43,175 bases of DNA, from positions 1 through 43,175 of the forward strand of contig JAAZBL010000190.1 of the NCBI GenBank assembly GCA_012513825.1, in the 5' to 3' direction. The position numbers were made by a program, and so were the translations under genes. Numbering within the stretch: position 1 is the stretch's first letter; each line of letters begins with the position of its first letter. Source of the stretch: Limnobacter sp. (GTDB taxonomy: Bacteria; Pseudomonadota; Gammaproteobacteria; Burkholderiales; Burkholderiaceae_E). Shown piece by piece: positions 34,316 to 43,175 of the stretch. The notes beneath the pieces are model-generated. The model saw only the letters and a program-made list of their open reading frames with translations. It did not search any database and was not told the DNA's origin.

Positions 34316-35153
34316 CGGGTCGTACCAGCAGGACGGCGAGCAACAGCGCGAAGGCGATGACGTCCTTGTACGCGGACGACAGGTAGCCGGCACCGAAACT
34401 TTCGAGCAAACCCAGCAGCAGGCCGCCGACGATCGCGCCGGGGAAGCTGCCCATGCCGCCGAGCATCGCAGCGGCAAAGCCCTTCAGCCCGAGCATGATG
34501 CCGACGTCCCACGACGTGAACGCGATCGGCGCGATCAGCACGCCGCCGAGCGCACCGAGCATCGCGGCGAGCCCGAAACTGAAGAACAGCACCTTGCGCA
34601 CGTCGATGCCGACCAGTTCGGCGGCGAGCCGGTTGTACGAGGTCGCGCGCATCGCCTTGCCGAGGCGCGAGCCGCGGAAGAACGCGCTCAGCGCAACGAC
34701 GGTGACCAGCGTGACGCCGAGCACCCACAGGCTCTGCGGCAGGATCGTCGCGCCGAAGACGGCGATCGGCTCGTTGCCCGACAACGGCGGCAGCCCGTGG
34801 ATACTCTTGTCCCAGACGAGCTGGGCCAGCCCGCGCAGCAGGATCGACGCACCGATCGTGATGATGATCAGCGTGACGACGTCGGCCTTGCGCGCGCGCC
34901 CGACCGCGAGCGCCTCGAGCAGCAGCCCGACCAGCCCGGCGACGAGGACCGCGCCGACGATCGCCACCGGCATCGGCGCGCCGAGCCCGACGAAGGTCAC
35001 CGCGCTCATCCCGCCGATCATCACGAACTCGCCCTGCGCGAAGTTGATGACCCGGCTGGCGTTGTAGATGATCGAGAAGCCGAGCGCGACCAGCGCGTAG
35101 ATCGCACCGGTCGTGAACCCGCCGGCGAGGAACTGCGTCCACTGTCCGGTCAT
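34278..35153 (-). CDS. livH: Branched-chain/aromatic acid ABC transporter permease (LivH)
   Basis: A 291-residue permease with about eight transmembrane segments. VINFAQGEFVMIGGMSAVTF is the LivH signature at residues about 35-55, and AMLGGMGSFPGAIVGGLLLG is near the C-terminus. It lies 30 bp after livK and overlaps livM. Together with LivK, M, G and F it makes a complete HAAT-family uptake system. Confidence 0.9.
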   Translation of the reverse strand: MTGQWTQFLAGGFTTGAIYALVALGFSIIYNASRVINFAQGEFVMIGGMSAVTFVGLGAPMPVAIVGAVLVAGLVGLLLEALAVGRARKADVVTLIIITIGASILLRGLAQLVWDKSIHGLPPLSGNEPIAVFGATILPQSLWVLGVTLVTVVALSAFFRGSRLGKAMRATSYNRLAAELVGIDVRKVLFFSFGLAAMLGALGGVLIAPIAFTSWDVGIMLGLKGFAAAMLGGMGSFPGAIVGGLLLGLLESFGAGYLSSAYKDVIAFALLLAVLLVRPDGLLGAARSDRV

Positions 35154-35183
35154 GGCGATTCTCGCGGCTGCCCGATCCTGTCG

Positions 35184-36335
35184 CTATTTCACCAGCACCC
35201 AGTCGCCGTTGCGGACCTCGAGCATCTGGAACGCGTCGAGGCCGAGTCCCATGTGGTCCTGCGGCGACATCGTGAAGGTGCCCCCGGCGCCGACGTACTT
35301 CGTCGTCTTCTCGATCTCGTCGCGCAGCTTCGCGCGGTCGGTGCCGCCGGCGCGCCGGATCGCGTCGACGGCGATCATCAGGCCGTCGTAGGCGTAGCCG
35401 CCGAAGGTCGAGACCTCGTTCTTGTAGCGCTCTTCGTAGGCTTTCTTGTAGGCCATGACGACCGGCTTCTGCGGATCGTCGTCGGGCAGGATGCCGGCGA
35501 CCAGCAGCGCGGGCGAGGGCAGGCGCACGCCTTCGGCGGCCTCTCCGGCCAGCTTGATGAACTCCCCCGAAGCCACGCCGTGCGACTGGTACAGCGGCAC
35601 CGTGATGCCGAGCTGGCGATAGTTGCGGGTCACGACCGCCGGGCCCTGGCCGAAGCCGCAGTTGAGCACGGCTTCGACGCCCGGCGTGCCGCGGATCTTC
35701 GTGAGCTGCGCGGTCATGTCGGTGTCGGCGGCACCGTAACTCTCGTCGGCGACGATCTCGATCCCGTGCTGCGGCGCGACCTTCAGGCACTCGGCGCGCA
35801 TCGAACGGTCGAAGCCGCCTGCGCCCGAGATCAACGCGAGCTTGCTCAGCGAGCGCGCCTTCATGTCGGTGAAGATCTTCTCGCAGGCCATGCGGTCGGT
35901 ATGCGGCGTCTTGAACACCCACTTCTTGACCGGCTCGACGATGACGACGGCACCGGCCATCGAGATGAACGGGATCTCGGCCTTCTCGACGAGCGGGACC
36001 GCGGCCATCGTTTCGCCGGTCGTCGAGCCGCCGACGATCACGTCGACCTTGTCCTGCTCGATCAGGCGCCGCGTGAACGTGCGTGCCTTTTCGGCATCGC
36101 CGCCGCTGTCGTACAGGTGCAGCTGCAGCTTGCGGCCGAGCAGGCCGCCATCGGCGTTGATCCGCTCGACGTACAGCTCGAGCGTCTTCTGCTCGGGGTC
36201 TCCGAGGAAGGCGGCCGGACCGGTGGCGGCGACGAACGCGCCGATCCTGATCGGCTCCTGGGCTCCCGCGGGTGCGGTTGCACAGAGCAGGGCGACGGCC
36301 AACGAGCCGATCGCGAGGCGGGCACTGTCGAGCAT
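35184..36335 (-). CDS. livK: ABC transporter substrate-binding protein (LivK-like)
   Basis: A 383-residue periplasmic binding protein. A signal peptide covers residues 1-25 (LAIGSLAVALLCATAPAGAQ, cleavage after AQ-like AGA), followed by EPIRIGAFVAATGPAAFLGD, the usual type I fold start. HAAT proteins next to anaerobic aromatic genes often bind benzoate, phenylacetate or related acids, so such a ligand is plausible but unproven. GAAAGGAGA precedes the ATG. The promoter region (36336-36462) carries an FNR-type box and a strong palindrome. Confidence 0.9.
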   Translation of the reverse strand: MLDSARLAIGSLAVALLCATAPAGAQEPIRIGAFVAATGPAAFLGDPEQKTLELYVERINADGGLLGRKLQLHLYDSGGDAEKARTFTRRLIEQDKVDVIVGGSTTGETMAAVPLVEKAEIPFISMAGAVVIVEPVKKWVFKTPHTDRMACEKIFTDMKARSLSKLALISGAGGFDRSMRAECLKVAPQHGIEIVADESYGAADTDMTAQLTKIRGTPGVEAVLNCGFGQGPAVVTRNYRQLGITVPLYQSHGVASGEFIKLAGEAAEGVRLPSPALLVAGILPDDDPQKPVVMAYKKAYEERYKNEVSTFGGYAYDGLMIAVDAIRRAGGTDRAKLRDEIEKTTKYVGAGGTFTMSPQDHMGLGLDAFQMLEVRNGDWVLVK

Positions 36336-36374
36336 CGAAGTCTCCTTTCCTTGTTGTCGGCGCCTTTGGCCGCT

Positions 36375-36406
36375 ATTCCGGCATTCTGGTGGGCGAATGC
36401 CGGAAT
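36375..36406. promoter_or_regulatory. 12-bp-arm palindrome in the livK promoter
   Basis: ATTCCGGCATTC (36375-36386) and GAATGCCGGAAT (36395-36406) are perfectly complementary around an 8-bp spacer. The inner 20 bp (36381-36400), GCATTC-N8-GAATGC, has the same arm length, spacing and ATTC/GAAT core as the bcr operator at 9609-9628. It covers the predicted -10 and start site of livK, so a bound protein would repress. Confidence 0.55.
36383..36388 (-). promoter_or_regulatory. -10 element CAGAAT of the livK promoter
   Basis: It matches TATAAT at four of six positions on the minus strand. It implies transcription start near 36376, which is 41.5 bp from the centre of the FNR-type box at 36411-36424, the same geometry as at bcrC. 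It lies inside the palindrome. Confidence 0.45.
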
Positions 36407-36410
36407 CGGA

Positions 36411-36424
36411 TTGACCGGTATCAA
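36411..36424. promoter_or_regulatory. FNR/DNR-type box TTGAC-CGGT-ATCAA (liv / GNAT-Rrf2)
   Basis: It matches nine of ten positions of the FNR consensus. It is correctly placed at -41.5 for a livK promoter on the minus strand. Toward the plus strand a TACCAT at 36449-36454 is near the class II -10 position, which would give an almost leaderless GNAT transcript, so control of both directions is possible. Confidence 0.7.
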
Positions 36425-36462
36425 GCTCGCCGAGCGCCATCGGCAGGTTACCATCCTCAGTC

Positions 36463-37071
36463 GTGAAGAGAATCGTTTCCCGTCGTCCCGGCACGCCGGC
36501 ATCGAGCGTGCGCTCCGCCGCGTCCGCCGGGCGGCGCAAGCTCGCGTCGAATGCCCGCGGCAAGCCGTTGCAGGGATCGCCGGCCGGCGAGCGCACGCCG
36601 CGCGCCGGCGCTGCAGGCGAGACCGTGATCCGGCCGGCCCGCCGCGCCGATCTCGACCAGGTGATCGAGATCGACGCCACGGTGACCGGCCTCGAGAAGC
36701 GCCGCTACTGGCTCGACGTGTTCCGGCGCTACGGCGGCGGCACCGACGGCGGGCGCTGCTTCCTGGTCGCGGTGCGCGACCGGCGCGTGCTCGGCTTCGT
36801 GATCGGGGAGATACGCGACTGGGAGTTCGGCTCGCCGCCCTGCGGCTGGGTGTTCGCGATCGACGTGCAGCCGCGAGCCCGCCTGCAGGGGATCGGCACG
36901 ATGCTGCTCGAGGCGATCAGCGACGCGTTTCGCAGCCAGGGCGTCGGCACGCTGCGTACGATGCTGGCTCGCGACAATACCCTGATCATGTCGTTCTTCC
37001 GCAGTCAGGGCATGATGGCCGGTCCGTTGCTGATGCTCGAGATGGACCTTCACGAAGACCGCGCCCGATGA
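36463..37071 (+). CDS. GNAT-family acetyltransferase
   Basis: A 202-residue protein. Residues about 54-200 are a GNAT domain with VIRPARRADLDQVIEID, GWVFAIDVQPRARLQGIG (acetyl-CoA loop) and a C-terminal FFRSQGMMAGPLLMLEMDL. The N-terminal 50 residues are basic and low-complexity, so the GTG start at 36463 is uncertain; a GTG at 36625 would give only the domain. Its stop overlaps the Rrf2 start (ATGA). The pairing suggests it modifies a target together with, or controls, the Rrf2 regulator. It resembles domain 2 of the tandem GNAT at 23405. Confidence 0.75.
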   Translation: MKRIVSRRPGTPASSVRSAASAGRRKLASNARGKPLQGSPAGERTPRAGAAGETVIRPARRADLDQVIEIDATVTGLEKRRYWLDVFRRYGGGTDGGRCFLVAVRDRRVLGFVIGEIRDWEFGSPPCGWVFAIDVQPRARLQGIGTMLLEAISDAFRSQGVGTLRTMLARDNTLIMSFFRSQGMMAGPLLMLEMDLHEDRAR

Positions 37072-37592
37072 ATCTCCAGAAGAACAGCTCGCTGGCGCTG
37101 TACAGCGTCATCGAGATCGCCGCTGCCGCGGGCCGGCACGTGCCGGCGGCCGAGATCGCCGCCAAGTATGCGGTCTCGGCGCACCACCTGGCCAAGGTGT
37201 TGTCCGAGCTCGCGCGTGCCGGCATCGTCGAGTCGGTGCGCGGGGTCGGCGGCGGCTACCGCTTCGTCGGCAATGCGAAGCGGCTGACGCTGCTCGACGT
37301 CATCAGCCTGTTCGAGGACATCGGTTCGGCGCCGTCGCGTGCACCCGGCGAGCTCACGCCGGTCGAGTCGGCGCTCGAGGCGATCTCGGCGGAGATCGAC
37401 GAGGTCGCCCGCTCGACCTTCGGATCGATCACGCTGGCCACGATGCTGCGACTGGTCGATCGCGCCGCCCGGGTTGCGGCCGCGCCCGCCGAGTCGCGCT
37501 CGCTACAATCGGTTCAGCGGCCGCGCGCCGGCGCTCGTCGGCCGGCCGCAGCGCTGCAGCTACGCCCGGGAGAAATGACAGATGCGACGTGA
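37068..37592 (+). CDS. Rrf2-family regulator without cysteines
   Basis: A 174-residue protein. Residues 1-85 are an Rrf2 winged HTH (SLALYSVIEIAAAAGRHVPA, SAHHLAKVLSELARAG, VRGVGGGYRF), and the dimerisation helix follows. It contains no Cys at all, so it cannot carry the [2Fe-2S] or [4Fe-4S] cluster of IscR, NsrR or RirA; CymR-type Rrf2 proteins likewise work without a cluster. It lies beside the palindrome and FNR-type box at 36375-36424 and is a candidate to bind the palindrome. The C-terminal 30 residues are Ala/Arg/Pro-rich. Confidence 0.85.
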   Translation: MNLQKNSSLALYSVIEIAAAAGRHVPAAEIAAKYAVSAHHLAKVLSELARAGIVESVRGVGGGYRFVGNAKRLTLLDVISLFEDIGSAPSRAPGELTPVESALEAISAEIDEVARSTFGSITLATMLRLVDRAARVAAAPAESRSLQSVQRPRAGARRPAAALQLRPGEMTDAT

Positions 37593-37986
37593 CGATTCCC
37601 AGCGCTGGATGTGGTCGGAGGCCGTGGCGGTGCTCGAACGCGCCGAGCGCCTGCACCGCCAGCTGTTCCAGCCGGCACCGGCCGCGCGCCTGGTCGCCTG
37701 GGAGCCGCCTGCCGACGTGCTCGAACTCGAGCACGAGGTGCTGATCCTCGTGGCCCTGCCCGGCGTCGACGCCGAGCAGGTCGAGACCGTGATCGAAGGG
37801 AGCACGCTGGTCGTCTCCGGGCGGAGGATCCTGCCGGTGCAACTGTCGAACGCAGTGATCCATCGGCTCGAACTGCCGCAGGGCCGCTTCGAGCGGCGCC
37901 TGCCGCTGCCGCCCGGGCATTACGCGGCCGCCAGGCGCAGTACCGCCAACGGATGCCTGGTCATCAGCCTGCAGAAGGTGGCTTGA
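37582..37986 (+). CDS. Hsp20/alpha-crystallin small heat-shock protein
   Basis: A 134-residue small chaperone. The alpha-crystallin domain spans residues about 38-132: PPADVLELEHEVLILVALPG, VETVIEGSTLVVSGRR, FERRLPLPPGHY, ANGCLVISLQKV. It lacks a C-terminal I-x-I extension, so large oligomers are less likely. It overlaps the Rrf2 gene by 11 bp and precedes lon by 32 bp, so unfolded-protein binding and proteolysis are probably co-expressed with the regulator. Confidence 0.88.
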   Translation: MRRDDSQRWMWSEAVAVLERAERLHRQLFQPAPAARLVAWEPPADVLELEHEVLILVALPGVDAEQVETVIEGSTLVVSGRRILPVQLSNAVIHRLELPQGRFERRLPLPPGHYAAARRSTANGCLVISLQKVA

Positions 37987-38018
37987 AAACCGGCTTGCGG
38001 AGGCCATCTGGTGCCGAT

Positions 38019-40478
<2,460 letters not shown>

Positions 40479-40500
40479 GCACGTCCCTTGCCCGCGGAGC

Positions 40501-40531
40501 GAGGCACGACCGATCGACGATCGCGTGCCTC
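40501..40531 (+). terminator. Hairpin after lon
   Basis: GAGGCACG (40501-40508) pairs with CGTGCCTC (40524-40531), and the inner CGATC-GAC-GATCG continues the stem after a 2-base bulge. It begins 22 bp past the lon stop. There is no T tract (TCCTCC follows), so factor-independent termination is uncertain. Confidence 0.55.
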
Positions 40532-40556
40532 TCCTCCAACTCGACAAGGAACGAAA

Positions 40557-40955
40557 ATGAACCGAAGCCTGCATGGGCTCTCCGTTGCCGTGCTGAGCTC
40601 GCTGCTCGGCTTCGCCGGTCCGTCGCTGGCGACCAGCGACGCGGCGGAAGCAGCGATCGAGCGTGCCGAAGCGCGCTACGAGGCCGCCAAGGAAGCCTGC
40701 GAGCCCCTCCGCGGTAACGAACAGGACGTCTGCGAGGAGAAGGCCAAGGCCGAATACGAGAAGGCCAAGGCCGACATCGAGGCGAGGGACAAGGGCACCG
40801 CCGGCGCACAGCGCGGTGCCGATGCCGACAAGGCCAAGGCCGACTACGATCTCGCGATGGAGAAGTGCGAGTCGTTGAAAGGCCAGCAGCACGACGCCTG
40901 CGAGGCCGAGGCGAAGGCCGTCTACGAGCGTGCGCGCGTCAACGCCCGACGCTGA
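40557..40955 (+). CDS. Small exported protein with two Cys-pair helical repeats
   Basis: A 132-residue protein. Residues 1-25 are a signal peptide (VAVLSSLLGFAGPSLA, cleaved near LAT). The mature part holds two copies of a roughly 33-residue charged helical repeat: AAKEACEPLRGNEQDVCEEK and LAMEKCESLKGQQHDACEAE. In each, two Cys 11 residues apart could form a disulfide-closed helical hairpin. Similar Lys/Ala/Glu-rich proteins are common in Betaproteobacteria and unassigned. The start at 40557 has AAGGAA upstream and gives a good signal peptide. Confidence 0.75.
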   Translation: MNRSLHGLSVAVLSSLLGFAGPSLATSDAAEAAIERAEARYEAAKEACEPLRGNEQDVCEEKAKAEYEKAKADIEARDKGTAGAQRGADADKAKADYDLAMEKCESLKGQQHDACEAEAKAVYERARVNARR

Positions 40956-41859
40956 CGGCTGCCGGCCGGCGCGTATCGGGCATGGCGCTCCGCCCGATCC
41001 GTGTCGTTCGATCGCACGCCGCAGGCTGATTGCGGCGTGCGGCTATGCGTGGGCCCTGCCTGCGTTGCCCGCCTTCGGGCAGGCCGCTCAGGCCGCGCCC
41101 GCGCCTTGCGCCGGCCTGCCGGTGCTCGACGAGCGCGAAACCCGCTTCGGTCGGCTCGCGGTCGTCGAACGGGGTCGCCGGCGCTACCTCGCCTACTGCG
41201 CCGCCGGGCAGTTCGTCTATCAATCGGCGATCGACCTCGACCGTCCGCTCGAACTCGCCGCCCGCTACATGCGGCTGATGATGCTGGGCATCGTCTACGC
41301 CGACCCCTGCGAGCGGATCGTCCAGATCGGCGTCGGGGCCGGCAACATGGCCGGCTACGTAATCCGCAACTTCCCCGACGTCGTCGTTCACGCGATCGAC
41401 ATCGATCCGCACGCGGTCGAACTCGGCATGCGCTGGTTCGGCCTGGAGGAGGATCCGCGACTGAAGCTCGAGATCGCCGACGGCGTCGCCTGGCTCGAGG
41501 CGGCCAGGGGCCCGTTCGACGTCGTCATGCTCGATGCCTACGACGACGACTCGGTCCCGGCGCCGCTGCAGTCGCCTGCCTTCTTCGCGCTCGTCGCCTC
41601 GCGGTTGTCGCCGCAGGGCGTGGCGGTCCAGAACCTGTACCTGCCCGCCGCCGATCCGAAACGCTTCGTCGAGTCCCTGCGCTCGGCCTTCGACCAGGTC
41701 GACGTCTACCTGAGCGGCAGCAGCGCCGTGCTGGCCGCCTACCAGGGGCGCGCGCGCCGGCGCGAGGCGCTCGTCGCGAAGGCCAGGGCGCTCGACGCAT
41801 CGCTGCGTCCGCCCCATTCGCTGGCCGGCGCTCTCGACTATCGGGCGCGCGGTCTCTGA
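40930..41859 (+). CDS. Spermidine-synthase-like (Rossmann methyltransferase fold) protein, probably exported
   Basis: A 309-residue protein. Residues about 70-290 resemble polyamine aminopropyltransferases: IVQIGVGAGNMAGYVIRNFP, AIDIDPHAVELG and VVMLDAYDDDSVP. A signal-like stretch precedes it (RRRLIAACGYAWALPALPAF, then AQA), so it may be exported, unlike cytoplasmic spermidine synthase; such SpeE-like proteins have no settled function. The start is uncertain: GTG at 40930 overlaps the upstream gene by 26 bp and there is no other in-frame ATG or GTG before the hydrophobic segment. Confidence 0.65.
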   Translation: MRASTPDADGCRPARIGHGAPPDPCRSIARRRLIAACGYAWALPALPAFGQAAQAAPAPCAGLPVLDERETRFGRLAVVERGRRRYLAYCAAGQFVYQSAIDLDRPLELAARYMRLMMLGIVYADPCERIVQIGVGAGNMAGYVIRNFPDVVVHAIDIDPHAVELGMRWFGLEEDPRLKLEIADGVAWLEAARGPFDVVMLDAYDDDSVPAPLQSPAFFALVASRLSPQGVAVQNLYLPAADPKRFVESLRSAFDQVDVYLSGSSAVLAAYQGRARRREALVAKARALDASLRPPHSLAGALDYRARGL

Positions 41860-41925
41860 TCGGGGCACAATGCGCCCAAGGGTCGGAGTTCAGCGGATTC
41901 GGGTCGAGAACGAGGAGGGCAGGCA

Positions 41926-42630
41926 ATGAAGGCAAGAGACATCATGACCGTCGACGTCATCACCGCGTCGCCGGACGACAGCGTGCAGTCGCTGGTTGCG
42001 GCGATGCTGGAGCACCGGATCAGCGCGCTGCCGGTCGTCGACGCAGAAGGCAGGGTGCTCGGCATCGTCAGCGAGGGCGACCTGATGAATCGCCCGGAAA
42101 CGCAGACCCGGCACAAGTCGCGCTCGTGGTGGCTGCAGTTGCTGGCCGGGCCGGCGGATCAGGCGAACGATTTCCTGAAGGTCTACGGCAACAAGGCGCG
42201 CGACGTGATGACCTCTTCGCCGGTCACGGCGACCGAGGACGAGACGCCGGCCGAAATCGCCCGGAAGCTCGAACGGCACCGGATCAAGCGCGTCCCGATC
42301 GTGCGCGACGGCAAGCTGGTCGGCATCGTGAGCCGCGCCAACCTGCTGCGCAGCTTCGGTCAGGTCGCCCAGCAGCAGGGACCGGCGGCCGCCGATGCCA
42401 CGTCGACGCGCGAAGCGATCATGGACCGGCTCGGTGACGCCGGCATCCGCTCGAACTGGGTCAACGTGATCGTGACGGCCGACACGATCGAACTCTGGGG
42501 GGCGGTGGAAACGCAGGTGCAGGTCGACGCGGCCGCGGCCGCGGCACGAAGCGTCGACCCGTCGCGGCGGATCGTCAACTACATGGCGGTCATGGACCGC
42601 CATGCGATTGCGGGCTACGGCGGCGTCTAG
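41926..42630 (+). CDS. CBS-pair and BON domain protein
   Basis: A 234-residue protein. Two CBS domains occupy residues about 1-58 (MKARDIMTVDVITASPDDSV; HRISALPVVDAEGRVLGIVS) and 90-145 (ARDVMTSSPVTATEDETPAE; HRIKRVPIVRDGKLVGIVSR). A BON domain follows (about 155-220, SNWVNVIVTADTIELWGAVE). CBS pairs bind adenine nucleotides; BON domains bind membranes or lipids. It is a common stress-type protein of unknown target. GAGGAGG precedes the ATG. Its stop overlaps the convergent phasin stop by 4 bp. Confidence 0.88.
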   Translation: MKARDIMTVDVITASPDDSVQSLVAAMLEHRISALPVVDAEGRVLGIVSEGDLMNRPETQTRHKSRSWWLQLLAGPADQANDFLKVYGNKARDVMTSSPVTATEDETPAEIARKLERHRIKRVPIVRDGKLVGIVSRANLLRSFGQVAQQQGPAAADATSTREAIMDRLGDAGIRSNWVNVIVTADTIELWGAVETQVQVDAAAAAARSVDPSRRIVNYMAVMDRHAIAGYGGV

Positions 42631-43127
42631 CCCTTCTTCGACTTGCCGGCGGCACCGGCCTGCGCAGTGAACTGCCGAGCCGCCGCCTGCATCTGGTCGT
42701 AGGCCTCGCGCGCCGCGTTCATGCTCTGCGTGATGAAATCGACGGCGCCGCTCGAGCCCTGAGGCGCATTCTTCGCCAGCGACTCGATCGCTGCGGCCAG
42801 TTGCGCGTTGCTTTCGGCGATCTGCTCTTCGACCATCGAGCCGAGCTCGCTGCCGGTTTCCTTCGAGATCGCGTAGACGGCGTTCGCGTAGGCGGCGAAC
42901 TTGTCCGGCGACAACCTCGCAAAGCTCGTGGCGAGTTCGGCCAGCGTCTTCGCGTCGCGTGCGTTCAGCAGCGCGTTGATCTGCTCGGTCGATTCTTCGA
43001 GCGCGGCTCTGGCGGTCTGCATGTTCAGCGCGGCGAGCTTCTGGAAACCGTCCAGCGTCTTGGATGCCGCGGCACCCGAGGCTTCGACTTGTGACTTCAG
43101 CAGATCTTCCGGGCTCTTCTTGGCCAT
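42627..43127 (-). CDS. Phasin-family protein
   Basis: A 166-residue, mostly helical, cysteine-free protein that fits the phasin family: KTLDGFQKLAALNMQTARAA, INALLNARDAKTLAELATSF, then KFAAYANAVYAISKETGSEL. The C-terminus is Ala/Lys-rich. Phasins coat polyhydroxyalkanoate granules, so the organism probably stores PHA. The start at 43127 (MAKKSPEDLLKSQ) is convincing. The last bases of the window (43128-43175) are its upstream region. Confidence 0.88.
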   Translation of the reverse strand: MAKKSPEDLLKSQVEASGAAASKTLDGFQKLAALNMQTARAALEESTEQINALLNARDAKTLAELATSFARLSPDKFAAYANAVYAISKETGSELGSMVEEQIAESNAQLAAAIESLAKNAPQGSSGAVDFITQSMNAAREAYDQMQAAARQFTAQAGAAGKSKKG

Positions 43128-43175
43128 GGCGATGCTCCGTGTGTTCGGTGGAGAAGTCGCTCGTCGCAGCGCGAA

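Overview
The window is a GC-rich bacterial chromosome segment, densely packed with genes on both strands. It most resembles a facultatively anaerobic, probably denitrifying betaproteobacterium of the Thauera/Azoarcus/Aromatoleum kind. This assignment rests on gene content: a class I (ATP-dependent) benzoyl-CoA reductase in the Thauera order bcrCBAD, its ferredoxin, a KorAB-type 2-oxoacid:ferredoxin oxidoreductase, a PadBCD-like molybdoenzyme, FNR/DNR-type boxes and a phasin. I saw no rRNA, tRNA, CRISPR array, insertion sequence or prophage genes.

Layout. 1-5.7 kb: general accessory genes (the end of a hydrolase, a hotdog thioesterase, a LysR regulator divergent from an SDR-like protein, an alpha/beta hydrolase, an OsmC protein, and an alpha/beta hydrolase fused to a LuxR-type HTH). 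5.9-9.5 kb (minus strand): korA-korB-ferritin-like-RidA, an overlapping operon. 9.5-9.7 kb: a divergent control region with an FNR-type box, a well-placed -10 and a palindromic operator. 9.7-14.7 kb (plus strand): bcrC-bcrB-bcrA-bcrD-fdx, closed by a hairpin terminator. 14.9-21.7 kb: redox and stress genes (DedA-rhodanese fusion, glutathionyl-hydroquinone reductase, FAD oxidoreductase-Rieske fusion, catalase, pirin, VOC protein). 21.8-24.9 kb (minus): hemerythrin, tandem GNAT, MIP18-like Fe-S factor and an NnrS-like membrane protein, headed by a second FNR-type box. 25.0-31.0 kb (minus): padB-padC-padD-DUF2249-membrane protein. 31.0-31.3 kb: a gene-free stretch with a large multi-branched palindrome. 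31.3-36.3 kb (minus): livK-H-M-G-F ABC transporter and an FlK-like thioesterase, headed by a third FNR-type box. 36.5-40.5 kb (plus): GNAT-Rrf2-Hsp20-lon. 40.5-43.1 kb: a Cys-pair repeat protein, a spermidine-synthase-like protein, a CBS-BON protein and a phasin.

How the parts fit. LivKHMGF plausibly imports an aromatic or related carboxylate. The PadBCD-like enzyme would oxidise phenylacetyl-CoA to phenylglyoxylate, which other enzymes (not in this window) convert to benzoyl-CoA. BcrCBAD reduces benzoyl-CoA using ferredoxin, and KorAB re-reduces the ferredoxin from 2-oxoglutarate. Hemerythrin, the ferritin-like protein, the NnrS-like membrane proteins, DUF2249 and catalase look like protection of this oxygen- and NO-sensitive chemistry. 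The genes for dienoyl-CoA hydratase, the following beta-oxidation steps and benzoate-CoA ligase are absent here.

The most novel signal is regulatory. All three FNR-type boxes (9555-9568, 25001-25014, 36411-36424) are accompanied by a related 20-bp element, roughly GYATTS-N4-ACCRGAWTRC. The element centres lie 57, 37 and 27 bp downstream of the box centres, overlapping or just past the predicted start sites. This suggests an anaerobic activator plus a second, probably repressing, factor. A cysteine-free Rrf2 regulator encoded beside one of the sites is a candidate.
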